Source of the DNA: Alphaproteobacteria bacterium
GTDB lineage: Bacteria > Pseudomonadota > Alphaproteobacteria > Micropepsales > Micropepsaceae
NCBI GenBank assembly: GCA_017308475.1
Contig: JAFKEU010000004.1
Coordinates: 707,226 to 771,225 of the forward strand
Direction: 5' to 3'
DNA: 64,000 nucleotides
Of the stretch, positions 1-7,817 are shown piece after piece. The notes under the pieces were generated by a model, which was not told the DNA's origin, did not search any database, and saw only the letters and a program-made list of their open reading frames with translations. Within the stretch, counting starts at the first letter, position 1. Each line of letters begins with the position of its first letter. A program made the translations under genes and the position numbers.

Positions 1-431
1 AGGTGTACCACCATGGTCAGGTCGGGCGAGGACTTGACCGTGTTGACGCCGAGCGCGCGCGTCACCTCGGGCAGGCGCGGCAGCGCCTGGTTGACGCGGT
101 TCTGCACCAGTTGGGTAGCCAGGTCCGGATCGGTTCCCAGCTTGAAGGTGACGGTCAGCGTCAGCGTGCCGTCGCTGGCAGCCTGGGAGGACATGTAAAG
201 CATGTTCTCCACGCCGTTGATTTGTTCCTCCAGCGGCGTGGCAACGGTGGCGGCGATGGTGTCGGGGTTGGCGCCGGGAAACTGCGCCGTTACCACCACG
301 GACGGCGGCACCACCTCGGGATATTCCGAGATCGGCAACTGGGTCATCGCGATCAGGCCCGCCAGGAAGATGGCGACCGAGATCACGCCGGCAAATATCG
401 GCCGGTCGATGAAGAAGCGGGAAAAATTCAC
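1..431 (-). CDS. RND efflux pump inner-membrane subunit, HAE1 (AcrB/MexB) type, N-terminal part
   Basis: This is the first 143 codons of a proton-driven RND drug/solvent pump; the gene continues past the left edge. The protein starts at a GTG (431) with VNFSRFFIDRPIFAGVIS, the cytoplasmic start and first membrane helix of AcrB/MexB-type pumps. The helix is followed by LPISEYPEVVPPSVVV and the porter-domain start around FPGANPDTI. It lies 37 bp downstream of the adaptor gene on the same strand, so the two form an adaptor-pump operon; an outer-membrane factor may follow outside the window. The HAE1 class is clear from the SEYPEV segment. The substrate cannot be inferred. Confidence 0.93.
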   Translation of the reverse strand, partial: MNFSRFFIDRPIFAGVISVAIFLAGLIAMTQLPISEYPEVVPPSVVVTAQFPGANPDTIAATVATPLEEQINGVENMLYMSSQAASDGTLTLTVTFKLGTDPDLATQLVQNRVNQALPRLPEVTRALGVNTVKSSPDLTMVVH

Positions 432-468
432 GGCTTGCCCCTTGGCACGTTTGAGAGGAGAGGGCGCC

Positions 469-1704
469 CTATTGCGCCGCCACCTTGTTCGAAATCTCCG
501 TGGCGGCCACGGGCGCGCCCGGCTGGATATGCTGGATGCCGTCGACGATCACCCTGTCTCCGCGCGACAGGCCCGAAGTCACGACGCGATTTGCGCCAAC
601 CGTCGCGCCAAGCGTGACTTCGCGGAAAGCCGCCTTGCCGGCATTGTCGACCACGTATACGAACCTTTTGCTCTGGTCGGTGCCAATGGCGCGTTCCGGC
701 ACCAGCAGCACCGCATTGCCGGATGCATTTGCGATGCGGACCGACACGAACATGCCGGGTACCAGCGCGCCGTCGCTGTTGTCGAAGCGTGCGCGGGCGC
801 GGATGGTGCCCGAGCCGGTATCGATGTGATTGTCGAAGCTCTCGATGAAGCCCTTGTAGACGTGGCCGGAATCGCCGGGCAGCGTCAGTTCCACCGGGAT
901 TTTCTGCTGTTCGGACTGGGTATCGGCCGCCGAGTGGATGCCGCGGACATAGGTCTGCTCGTCCACCTCGAAATCGGCATAGATGCCGTCCTTGGAGACG
1001 ATGGAGGTCAAAAGCGGCGCGCTGGGCTGGTTCTGCACCAGATTGCCCACGGTGATTTCGGCGCGGCTGACCTTGCCCGAAATGGGCGCCTTCACGTAGG
1101 CATAGCCCACATCCAGCTGCGCCTGTGTCAGCGTCGCCTGCGCGGCGCCGATGGCGGCGTTGGCGACCGCGCTGGCATTGGCGGCCTGGTCATAGGACTG
1201 CAGCGCGATGGCGCCCGCCTTCCTCAGGCTCTCGGCGCGGGCGAGATTCGCCTTGGCCAGGGCGGCATTGGTCTGGGCAGACCTGAGATCGGCAGCGGCC
1301 TTGGCGGCGGCAGCCTGATAGGGGCGCGGGTCGATCACGAACAGCACGTCGCCGGCCTTCACCGTCTGGCCGTCCTTGAAGCGGATTTCGGTGATGCGCC
1401 CCGACACCTGGGGCCGGACCTCCGCATAGTCCACCGGGTCCAGCCGGCCGGAGAATTCCGACCAGATCTGGGCCTTCTGCGGCTCCAGCGTGACGGTGTT
1501 CACCGGCGCCGCCTGGACCGCGGCTGCGACCGGGGTGGCATCGGCACTGGCCATGTGATGGACCACAAACCAGCCCCCACCCAGCACGGCCAAGGCAGCC
1601 GCGCCGAACAAAAGAGAGCGCCTGGAACGGGGATTTGCCATTTGACTGAGGGTGTTACGGCGGTTTTGGCGGAGGGCCAGGGCGGTGGCGGTGACATCGA
1701 TCAT
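469..1704 (-). CDS. RND efflux periplasmic adaptor (AcrA/MexA family)
   Basis: This 411-aa membrane fusion protein would link the RND pump at 1-431 to an outer-membrane channel. The N-terminus has an arginine-rich stretch and one hydrophobic helix (LLFGAAALAVLGGGWFVV). It is followed by a barrel/lipoyl half-motif (VRPQVSGRITEIRFKDGQTV), an Ala/Gln-rich helical hairpin, and the second lipoyl half (YVKAPISGKVSRAEITVG). I chose the ATG at 1704 because AAGGGGA lies just upstream; an ATG at 1641 (MANPRSRR) is the alternative. The upstream region is shared with a divergent TetR gene, which probably represses this operon. The family is certain, the substrate unknown. Confidence 0.93.
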   Translation of the reverse strand: MIDVTATALALRQNRRNTLSQMANPRSRRSLLFGAAALAVLGGGWFVVHHMASADATPVAAAVQAAPVNTVTLEPQKAQIWSEFSGRLDPVDYAEVRPQVSGRITEIRFKDGQTVKAGDVLFVIDPRPYQAAAAKAAADLRSAQTNAALAKANLARAESLRKAGAIALQSYDQAANASAVANAAIGAAQATLTQAQLDVGYAYVKAPISGKVSRAEITVGNLVQNQPSAPLLTSIVSKDGIYADFEVDEQTYVRGIHSAADTQSEQQKIPVELTLPGDSGHVYKGFIESFDNHIDTGSGTIRARARFDNSDGALVPGMFVSVRIANASGNAVLLVPERAIGTDQSKRFVYVVDNAGKAAFREVTLGATVGANRVVTSGLSRGDRVIVDGIQHIQPGAPVAATEISNKVAAQ

Positions 1705-1717
1705 CGAGAATCCCCTT

Positions 1718-1782
1718 GAATTCTGTAACGCCCGGCACAAATATGGCTGGTGTCGCTGCGTTGCAAGAGGAATTTTGTAACG
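1718..1782. promoter_or_regulatory. Candidate TetR operator region between adaptor and tetR genes
   Basis: The 109-bp divergent intergenic region contains two copies of GAATTYTGTAACG (1718-1730 and 1770-1782, 12 of 13 bases identical) exactly 52 bp apart. The second copy forms the right arm of an inverted repeat, GTTGCAA (1760-1766) and TTGTAAC (1775-1781). Paired or palindromic sites between a TetR gene and a divergent efflux operon are the usual arrangement for autoregulated repression. The binding itself is inference. Confidence 0.45.
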
Positions 1783-1813
1783 ATCAGCAAAAAATTTCCG
1801 GGAGTGCCCAAAA

Positions 1814-2422
1814 ATGGCGGCTGGACGGCCCCGCAGCTTCTGCACGGAAAAGGCGCTGGACAGCGCGATGCAGGTTTTCTGGCGCAAGGGCTATGAAGGC
1901 GCTTCGATGGTCGAATTGACCACTGCCATGGGCATCAATTCTCCCAGTCTTTATGCCGCCTTCGGCAGCAAGGAAGGCCTGTTCCGCCAGGTGCTGGATC
2001 GCTACGACGCCCGCCGCCAGGCCTTCATGGAATCGGTGCTGAACGCACCGACCGCGCGCGAGGCGGCGCACCGTTTCCTGCACGGCGTGGCCGATTTCGT
2101 CGCCGACACAGGCGGCAAAAATCCGCCAGGGTGCCTCTTGATGCAGTGCGGCTCGTCCTGCGGCGACGACGATATTCCCGACGTGGTCGCCCGCCATCGC
2201 GCGGAAAAGGAAGCAGCCTTGCGCGATCGCTTTGCGCGGGCGGTCCAGGAAGGCGACCTTCCGGCCGGCAGCGATCCGGGCGCGCTGGCGCGCTATCTGA
2301 CCACGGTCGCCAACGGCATCGCCGTGCAGGCTGCGGCAGGTGACAGTCCCGAGCAGCTGCACGCGGTCGCCGATATTGCCCTGGCCTCCCTGCCCGCCGC
2401 GAAAACACCGGAAGCAGTTTAG
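1814..2422 (+). CDS. TetR/AcrR family transcriptional regulator
   Basis: This 202-aa protein has an N-terminal TetR helix-turn-helix: ALDSAMQVFWRKGYEGASM, then the recognition helix in MGINSPSLYAAFGSKEGLF (about residues 15-60). A helical ligand-binding domain follows, with a Cys-containing segment (GCLLMQCGSSCG) of the type seen in AcrR/NemR-like members. It is divergent from the RND adaptor operon and probably represses it and itself. It lies 5 bp ahead of a short-chain dehydrogenase, so the two are likely cotranscribed. Pairing of a TetR with a small oxidoreductase suggests response to an electrophile or aromatic compound, but the ligand is not visible in the sequence. Confidence 0.93.
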   Translation: MAAGRPRSFCTEKALDSAMQVFWRKGYEGASMVELTTAMGINSPSLYAAFGSKEGLFRQVLDRYDARRQAFMESVLNAPTAREAAHRFLHGVADFVADTGGKNPPGCLLMQCGSSCGDDDIPDVVARHRAEKEAALRDRFARAVQEGDLPAGSDPGALARYLTTVANGIAVQAAAGDSPEQLHAVADIALASLPAAKTPEAV

Positions 2423-2427
2423 GCCGC

Positions 2428-3198
2428 ATGGCCCGCGTCTTCATCAGCGGATCGGCGGACGGGCTGGGGCTGATGGCGGGGCAATGGCTGCTTGAGCGCG
2501 GCCACCGCGTCACCTTCCACGCCCGCAACCCGCAGCGTGCCGATGCGCTCAAGCGCAAACTGCCGGGCGCGCACGACGTGGTGACCGGTGACGTCTCCAC
2601 CATCACCGCCATGCAATCGGTCGCCGACCAGGTGAACCGCCTGGGACGCCATGACGCGGTGATCCACAACGTCGCCATCGGCTATCGCGAACCAGTTCGC
2701 GTCGAAACCGAAGATGGACTTTCACAGATCTTCGCCGTTAACACGCTGGCGCCCTATCTGCTGACGGCACTGATCGAAAAGCCCGGACGGCTGGTCTATC
2801 TGAGCTCGGGACTGCACCGCAGCGGCACGCCCGACCTATCGGACCTGCAATGGACCCGGCGGCCGTGGAACGGCATGCAGGCCTATTGCGACAGCAAGCT
2901 GCATGACGCCTGGCTGGCCTTTGGCTTGGCCCGGCGCTGGCCGGACGTCCCCTCCAATGCAGTGGATCCCGGCTGGGTGGCAACGAAGATGGGCGGGCCG
3001 GGCGCACCGGGCGATCTGGCGCAGGGCGCTGTCACGCAGGCCTGGCTGGCGATCCGTGACGAACCGGCGACCGCCGTTTCCGGCGAATATTTCTTTCACC
3101 AGCAGCCCAGGCCGCCCAGTGCCGATGCGCGCCGCACCGACCTGCAGGACCGGCTGCTGGATGTCTGCGAAGACATCACAGGCATCGCGATCGCCTGA
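2428..3198 (+). CDS. SDR family NAD(P)-dependent oxidoreductase
   Basis: This 256-aa classical short-chain dehydrogenase has a Rossmann nucleotide-binding start (VFISGSADGLG, residues 4-14). The structural NNAG-like motif appears as HNVA (80-83), the catalytic serine is in YLSSG (about 126), and the YxxxK pair is Y153/K157 in AYCDSK. The ATG lies 5 bp after the tetR stop, so it belongs to the regulator's operon. The substrate is unknown; by context it could modify the compound sensed by the TetR protein. The region after the gene (3199-3353) separates it from the convergent arsR gene, and I see no gene in it. Confidence 0.9.
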   Translation: MARVFISGSADGLGLMAGQWLLERGHRVTFHARNPQRADALKRKLPGAHDVVTGDVSTITAMQSVADQVNRLGRHDAVIHNVAIGYREPVRVETEDGLSQIFAVNTLAPYLLTALIEKPGRLVYLSSGLHRSGTPDLSDLQWTRRPWNGMQAYCDSKLHDAWLAFGLARRWPDVPSNAVDPGWVATKMGGPGAPGDLAQGAVTQAWLAIRDEPATAVSGEYFFHQQPRPPSADARRTDLQDRLLDVCEDITGIAIA

Positions 3199-3353
3199 CA
3201 GCTGCAGCCGGCCCCTTGGCCTGGCCATCGCCGGTCGCGGCGTGCTTCTGATCGCCGATCGTGTCGGCTGCGCGATCTGGAGGGTAACGGTGTCCCGGCC
3301 AAAATTGACCGTTCCGTTCGGGCGCCCGCCACAACTGCTGTCACGGAAATTTT

Positions 3354-3734
3354 TTATCGCGTGCTGCGCTTGCGGGATTTGGGCCTGGCGGGCGTGCAGC
3401 AGGCCGCTTCTGCGGCGATGTCGGGGAAAAGATTGGCGCAAATTTCCGGATGGCCGCCGCAGCAATCATCGAGCAGGAAGGTGAGCAACTCCCGCACGCC
3501 ATTGAGATTGGCGGAATAGAGAATCTGCCGCTGCGCGCGCTCCGAACGCACCAGTCCGGCGCGTTCCAGGGCGGCGACATGAAACGAAAAGGTCGACGGC
3601 GCCACGCCGACACTCTCGGCAATTTTCCCCGCAGGCAATGCACCTGCGCCGGCGCGGATCAGATGGCGTAAAATCGCAAGACGTGTTTCCTGCGACAACG
3701 CGCCAAAGGCTTCGAGGGCTTGACTGGATTTCAT
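3354..3734 (-). CDS. arsR: ArsR family arsenic-responsive repressor
   Basis: This 126-aa winged-helix repressor has LSQETRLAILRHL at its start and a DNA-recognition helix in VGVAPSTFSFHVAALERAGLV (about 42-62). The C-terminal segment has three cysteines, C91-C92 and C99 (DDCCGGHPEIC), spaced as in the As(III)-binding C-terminal site of the Acidithiobacillus-type ArsR rather than the CVC site of plasmid R773 ArsR. The gene is divergent from the arsC-gap-arsJ operon. Its start codon overlaps the likely operator, fitting autorepression. The C-terminus ends in a basic Lys/Arg-rich tail. Confidence 0.93.
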   Translation of the reverse strand: MKSSQALEAFGALSQETRLAILRHLIRAGAGALPAGKIAESVGVAPSTFSFHVAALERAGLVRSERAQRQILYSANLNGVRELLTFLLDDCCGGHPEICANLFPDIAAEAACCTPARPKSRKRSTR

Positions 3735-3756
3735 ATTTCTACAATAGTGAAAATAT
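3733..3756. promoter_or_regulatory. Candidate ArsR operator
   Basis: An AT-rich imperfect inverted repeat, ATATTTC (3733-3739) and GAAAATAT (3749-3756), stands out in GC-rich surroundings. It overlaps the arsR start codon and lies about 80 bp ahead of arsC. Position and base content fit an ArsR-binding site controlling both directions. A separate hairpin, GGCTCA-5 nt-TGAGCC (3771-3787), lies in the arsC leader. Confidence 0.5.
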
Positions 3757-3836
3757 CAAATTTGTCCAGTGGCTCATCGCGTGAGCCGCAATGCCGGTAA
3801 TTTCGCGAAAATCCAGCAGACTTCAGGGGAGCCGCA

Positions 3837-4349
3837 ATGTCGGATCGCGTCTTCAACGTCTTGTTTCTTTGCAAAGGCAATTCCGCGCGCAGTATCATTG
3901 CAGAGGCCTATCTGCGCAGCCGCAACAATTCCCGTCTGCGCGCCTTCAGCGCCGGCTCGACGCCGCTTGGCTACGTCCAGCCCCTTGCCCTGGACGTTCT
4001 CAGAGAAGCCGGTGTCTCCACTGAAGGCCTGCGGAGCAAGAGCTGGAACGAGTTTTCCGGTCCGAACGCGCCGGTCATGGACCTGGTCATCAATCTTTGC
4101 GAGGAAACCAGAGGCGAAGACTGTCCGTCCTGGCCAGGCCGCCCGGCCACAGCCTATTGGGCCATCCCGGATCCGGCGGCCATCAAGGGCACGGAGATCC
4201 AAAAGCGGGTCGCCTATGCCCATGCGTTGACCTATCTCAAGCGGCGCGCCGACTTTCTGGAACATTTCTCGCCCGAACAGCTCGCCAACCTGGCACGTCA
4301 CAAATACACGGGCCCGTCGCTCGACGACGACCAGGGGGCTACCGCTTAG
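3837..4349 (+). CDS. arsC: Arsenate reductase, low-molecular-weight phosphatase (ArsC) type
   Basis: This 170-aa protein of the LMW tyrosine-phosphatase/ArsC fold has the P-loop CKGNSAR at C12-R18 (CX5R). Two further cysteines lie eight residues apart in NLCEETRGEDCPSWPG, as in thioredoxin-coupled arsenate reductases, followed by the family DPAA segment. It would reduce arsenate to arsenite in the cytoplasm. The start has a good ribosome site (AGGGGAG). It leads an operon with gap and arsJ. Oddity: no arsenite exporter (ArsB/Acr3) is in the cluster, and ArsJ exports an arsenate adduct, not arsenite. An LMW phosphatase role is possible, but the cysteine pattern favours ArsC. Confidence 0.87.
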   Translation: MSDRVFNVLFLCKGNSARSIIAEAYLRSRNNSRLRAFSAGSTPLGYVQPLALDVLREAGVSTEGLRSKSWNEFSGPNAPVMDLVINLCEETRGEDCPSWPGRPATAYWAIPDPAAIKGTEIQKRVAYAHALTYLKRRADFLEHFSPEQLANLARHKYTGPSLDDDQGATA

Positions 4350-4433
4350 GCCGTGTCCTCGAATTTTGCAGACGAATTTGTCCTGTCGCTGCGCCCTCGC
4401 CGGCGGGCGGGGGATACCCGTTCAGGAGAGAGC

Positions 4434-5456
4434 ATGAGACGCATCGGCATCAATGGCTTTGGACGAATGGGACGGCTGGCCTTTCGGGCCGCATGGGACC
4501 GCCCCGACATGCAGGTCGTCCATATCAACGAGATAAAAGGCGGCGCCAGGACGGCCGCGCATCTCCTGGAATTCGACAGCGTCCATGGCCGCTGGCCAAA
4601 ACACATCACAGCCGCTGACGCGTCCATCACCGTGGAAGGTCGCAAGATCGCCTTCAGCGATCAGCCCAAGCCGGGCGATGTCGTCTGGGAGCGGCAGGCC
4701 ATCGACATCGTTTTGGAATGCAGCGGCAAGATCCTCACCCCGGAAACACTCGATCCCTACTTCGGCCGCAATGTCGCCAAGGTGATAGTCGCCGCGCCGG
4801 TGAAGCAGGGGGCGCTCAATATCGTCATGGGCGTGAACGACAACCTTTACGATCCGGCCCGGCACAATATCGTCACCGCGGCTTCCTGCACCACCAACTG
4901 CCTCGCCCCGGTGGTCAAGGTGATTCACGAAAGCCTGGGCATCAAGCACGGCTCCATCACCACCATCCATGACGTCACCAATACCCAAACGATGGTCGAT
5001 GCGCCCCATAAGGACCTGCGCCGCGCCCGTTCCGGCCTGGTCTCGTTGATCCCCACCACCACAGGCTCAGCGACCGCCATCGCCATGATCTATCCGGAAC
5101 TGAAGGGCCGGTTGAACGGCATGGCGGTCCGGGTGCCGCTGCTCAACGCCTCCATCACCGACTGCGTGTTCGAAGTCGAGCGCTCCACCACCGTGGCAGA
5201 GGTCAATGGCTTGCTGCGGACGGCCGCGGACGGCGCGCTGAACGGCATCCTGGGCTATGAGGAACGCCCGCTGGTCTCGGTGGATTTCCTCAACGATCCC
5301 CGCTCCGCCATTGTCGATGCCCTCTCCACCATGGTGGTCAACGGCACCCAGGTAAAGATCCTGGCCTGGTACGACAACGAGTGGGGCTATGTGAATCGCA
5401 TGGTCGAACTCGCGGCAAAGGTCGCCGGCCTCCTGCCGGCAAGCACGCTCGCCTGA
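4434..5456 (+). CDS. gap: Glyceraldehyde-3-phosphate dehydrogenase, ars-operon paralogue
   Basis: This 340-aa type I GAPDH has the NAD-binding start [12 protein letters not shown], catalytic C152 in SCTTNC, and a late [12 protein letters not shown] segment. Next to arsJ, such paralogues are known to use arsenate in place of phosphate and form unstable 1-arseno-3-phosphoglycerate, the ArsJ substrate. The start ATG at 4434 has AGGAGAG in front of it; an in-frame upstream start at 4353 lacks a ribosome site. The stop overlaps the arsJ start by one base (TGATG), so the enzyme and the exporter are translationally coupled. A housekeeping glycolytic role is not excluded but is less likely in this operon. 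Confidence 0.93.
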   Translation: MRRIGINGFGRMGRLAFRAAWDRPDMQVVHINEIKGGARTAAHLLEFDSVHGRWPKHITAADASITVEGRKIAFSDQPKPGDVVWERQAIDIVLECSGKILTPETLDPYFGRNVAKVIVAAPVKQGALNIVMGVNDNLYDPARHNIVTAASCTTNCLAPVVKVIHESLGIKHGSITTIHDVTNTQTMVDAPHKDLRRARSGLVSLIPTTTGSATAIAMIYPELKGRLNGMAVRVPLLNASITDCVFEVERSTTVAEVNGLLRTAADGALNGILGYEERPLVSVDFLNDPRSAIVDALSTMVVNGTQVKILAWYDNEWGYVNRMVELAAKVAGLLPASTLA

Positions 5457-6703
5457 TGGCCGAAGTCACCAGCATCCGCGCCTATGCGCTGGTAACCGCC
5501 GCCTATTGGGGCTTCACGGTCACCGACGGTGCCCTACGCATGCTGGTGGTGCTGCACTTCTATCAGCTCGGCTACAGCGACATCGCCATTGGTTTCCTGT
5601 TCCTGTTCTACGAGTTCTTTGGCATCGTCACCAACCTGTTTGGCGGCTGGATTGCCTCGCGCTCGGGCCTGCGCGTTACACTGTATGGCGGCCTTGTCGT
5701 TCAAATCTTCGCTCTTGTCATGCTGGCGCTGTTGCAGCCGGGCTGGCCGGAAGTACTTTCCGTCGCCTATGTGATGTGCGCCCAGGCACTGTCGGGCATC
5801 GCCAAGGATTTGACCAAGATGAGCGCCAAGAGCGCCATCAAGGTCATTGTGCCGGACGGCCAGGATTCCGCGCTGTTCAAATGGGTCGCTCGCCTGACCG
5901 GCTCGAAAAACGCCCTGAAGGGCGTCGGATTCTTTGTCGGTGGTGTTCTGCTGTCGGCCCTGGGTTTCGCCGGCGCGCTCTATGCAATGTCCGCCTCCCT
6001 CGTTCTGGTGCTGGTCGGTACGATGCTCTCGCTTTCGGGGTCGTTGGGAAAATCCAGGAAGAAGGTCAAATTCACCAGCCTCTTCTCCAAGTCCCCGGCC
6101 ATCAACTGGCTATCGCTGGCGCGGCTGTTCCTGTTTGCGTCTCGGGACGTCTGGTTCGTGGTCGGCCTGCCGGTATTCCTGTCGGGTCTGGGCTTGTCCT
6201 TCATGCAGGTTGGCGGCTTCCTGGCCTTGTGGGTGATCGGCTACGGCATTGTCCAGGCAGCGGTCCCCCGCCTGCTGCGCCTGTTCGGCGCCAGCCAGGG
6301 CGTCACCGGCACTTTGGCACGCAACTGGGCGTTCGCCCTTCTGCTGCTGCCGCTGCTGATGATCGCCGCTTTGACATCGCACTTTCCGCCGCTGCCCACC
6401 GTCACGATTGGGCTGACGATCTTCGCCGTGGTGTTCGCCGTCAACTCGACGGTCCATTCCTACCTGGTGCTGGCCTACGCGGACGCCGACACCGTGTCGG
6501 TCGATGTCGGATTCTATTACATGGCCAATGCGGGCGGGCGGCTCTTGGGCACGCTCCTCTCTGGCCTGCTCTACGAATATAGCGGCTTCACCGGCTGCCT
6601 GATCGGCTCGGCGGTCATGGTGGTGGTCTCCGGCCTGGCGGCTTTCAAGCTGCCACGCGACAGGGCCGCATCGCTTGCCCACGCCATTCCCGCATCCGAC
6701 TAG
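5456..6703 (+). CDS. arsJ: ArsJ organoarsenical (1-arseno-3-phosphoglycerate) efflux permease
   Basis: This 415-aa major facilitator-type membrane protein has about 12 hydrophobic helices. The opening TDGALRMLVVLHFYQLGYS and the loop GIAKDLTKMSAKSAIK are features I associate with ArsJ. It exports the arseno-phosphoglycerate made by the preceding GAPDH, giving arsenate resistance without reduction. The ATG at 5456 overlaps the gap stop. It is the last gene of the ars operon. The following 226 bp (6704-6929) contains no gene I can support. Confidence 0.9.
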   Translation: MAEVTSIRAYALVTAAYWGFTVTDGALRMLVVLHFYQLGYSDIAIGFLFLFYEFFGIVTNLFGGWIASRSGLRVTLYGGLVVQIFALVMLALLQPGWPEVLSVAYVMCAQALSGIAKDLTKMSAKSAIKVIVPDGQDSALFKWVARLTGSKNALKGVGFFVGGVLLSALGFAGALYAMSASLVLVLVGTMLSLSGSLGKSRKKVKFTSLFSKSPAINWLSLARLFLFASRDVWFVVGLPVFLSGLGLSFMQVGGFLALWVIGYGIVQAAVPRLLRLFGASQGVTGTLARNWAFALLLLPLLMIAALTSHFPPLPTVTIGLTIFAVVFAVNSTVHSYLVLAYADADTVSVDVGFYYMANAGGRLLGTLLSGLLYEYSGFTGCLIGSAVMVVVSGLAAFKLPRDRAASLAHAIPASD

Positions 6704-6929
6704 GCTTCCCAGCCTGGCCGATCCATGCCCCAGAGATATTTGGACAGATCGGCGCAGCGGATTGATCATCCGACGCGCGCCGGTGTCGATGTCGGGAAGA
6801 TCGATCTCGGACATGTCGGGCCTTTCCGGCGTCCGGCATTATTGATCAAATGAATGGATTTTCATCGCGGTCGGATTTGGCTTTCAGATTCAGCAAATAG
6901 CGTGAACCTGAGCCCAGGTTTCGTACTCC

Positions 6930-7814
6930 GTGAAATTTCGCGCCCAGAATACCCTATCCGAACGCCAGCTGGCTGATGCGCTTGCCGCTCGCGGACGTTT
7001 GGTAACCTTGACCCAACTGTCGACCTGGCGACGCAACGGCCTTTTGCCGCCGCTCGCCGATCATGGCCAGGGGCCAGGCAAGGGAAAAACCTATCACTGG
7101 CACCAGCCGGATATCTGCGCACAGGCATGCGCGGTTTTCGATCTGCAGCAAAAGTATGGCAAGCACGATGTCGTCGTGCGCATGCTATGGCTTCTCGGCT
7201 ATCCCGTAGCCCGTCCGCAGTTGCGCCGGGCCTGGAACCATCGCGGAAGCAACTTCAAGTTCCAGTGCCGCGCCAAGAAGCTTCCAGAATTCTGGTTGCG
7301 CCGGCCCGCCGACGCGACTTTGTCACTTCTCGATGCTGCGCTGACGATCGGGGAAGCCCTGCACAGCGACGACAGCACCGAAGTGCTGCCGATCCCGGGG
7401 ATTATCGAGCTCGTGTTTGCCCGCCTGGCGCGGTTGAACCACGTGGCGCGCGGTCCCGTAGCCTCCGGCCGGTTGTGGCACCTGATAGAGATTCTTACCC
7501 GATCGCTGGAGATGAGCGATCTGCTTGCCGTCACCAGCGACGACGAACTGGACACGGCGCAGACGATCCTGCGTAGCGCAGCGCGGCTGGTGCAGTCCTG
7601 CGCCAGCGACCTGTCCGGCGCGTTTGCGGTGGACGACGGCCAGGTATGGAATGTCCGGCTGGCCGAAAGGCTGGGCCCCACCCTGTTCCTGCTTATCCTG
7701 CTGCAGGTGCGGGCGGGCGCCGAGCAGCCGCTGGCGGCAGCTTTCGAATCTCTGGAACCGATGAACCGGCGGGCGTTCGCCGCGCCGGCCCATGCGGCCT
7801 ACCAGGTCATTTGA
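6930..7814 (+). CDS. Uncharacterised protein with MerR-like helix-turn-helix N-terminus
   Basis: I do not recognise this 294-aa protein as a named family. Its first 65 residues read like a MerR-type winged helix: LSERQLADALAARG, LTQLSTWRRNGLLPP, then a basic loop GKGKTYHW. The rest is largely helical, with no membrane helix or signal peptide, and includes WLLGYPV and a long acidic/Leu-rich region. It is probably a DNA-binding protein with an unknown effector domain. It stands alone, convergent with pstS with 3 bp between the stop codons, and downstream of the ars operon without an obvious link to it. Confidence 0.65.
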   Translation: MKFRAQNTLSERQLADALAARGRLVTLTQLSTWRRNGLLPPLADHGQGPGKGKTYHWHQPDICAQACAVFDLQQKYGKHDVVVRMLWLLGYPVARPQLRRAWNHRGSNFKFQCRAKKLPEFWLRRPADATLSLLDAALTIGEALHSDDSTEVLPIPGIIELVFARLARLNHVARGPVASGRLWHLIEILTRSLEMSDLLAVTSDDELDTAQTILRSAARLVQSCASDLSGAFAVDDGQVWNVRLAERLGPTLFLLILLQVRAGAEQPLAAAFESLEPMNRRAFAAPAHAAYQVI

Positions 7815-7817
7815 GAT

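Noticed and set aside
202..1719. A long open frame on the + strand opposite the RND adaptor gene
   Set aside because: It is antisense to a clear adaptor gene, encodes a Gly/Arg/Asp-rich sequence with no fold, and is the usual by-product of GC-rich third positions. The same applies to long + strand frames at 16623-18506, 44572-46773, 46770-48239, 49010-50935, 51485-52597 and 52637-54904.
6704..6929. Short minus-strand open frames that could be a gene remnant after arsJ
   Set aside because: I translated the three minus frames of the first part of the gap; one ends plausibly (...YLWGMDRPGWEA) but is only about 20 codons after a stop and matches nothing I know. It is not enough to call a pseudogene.
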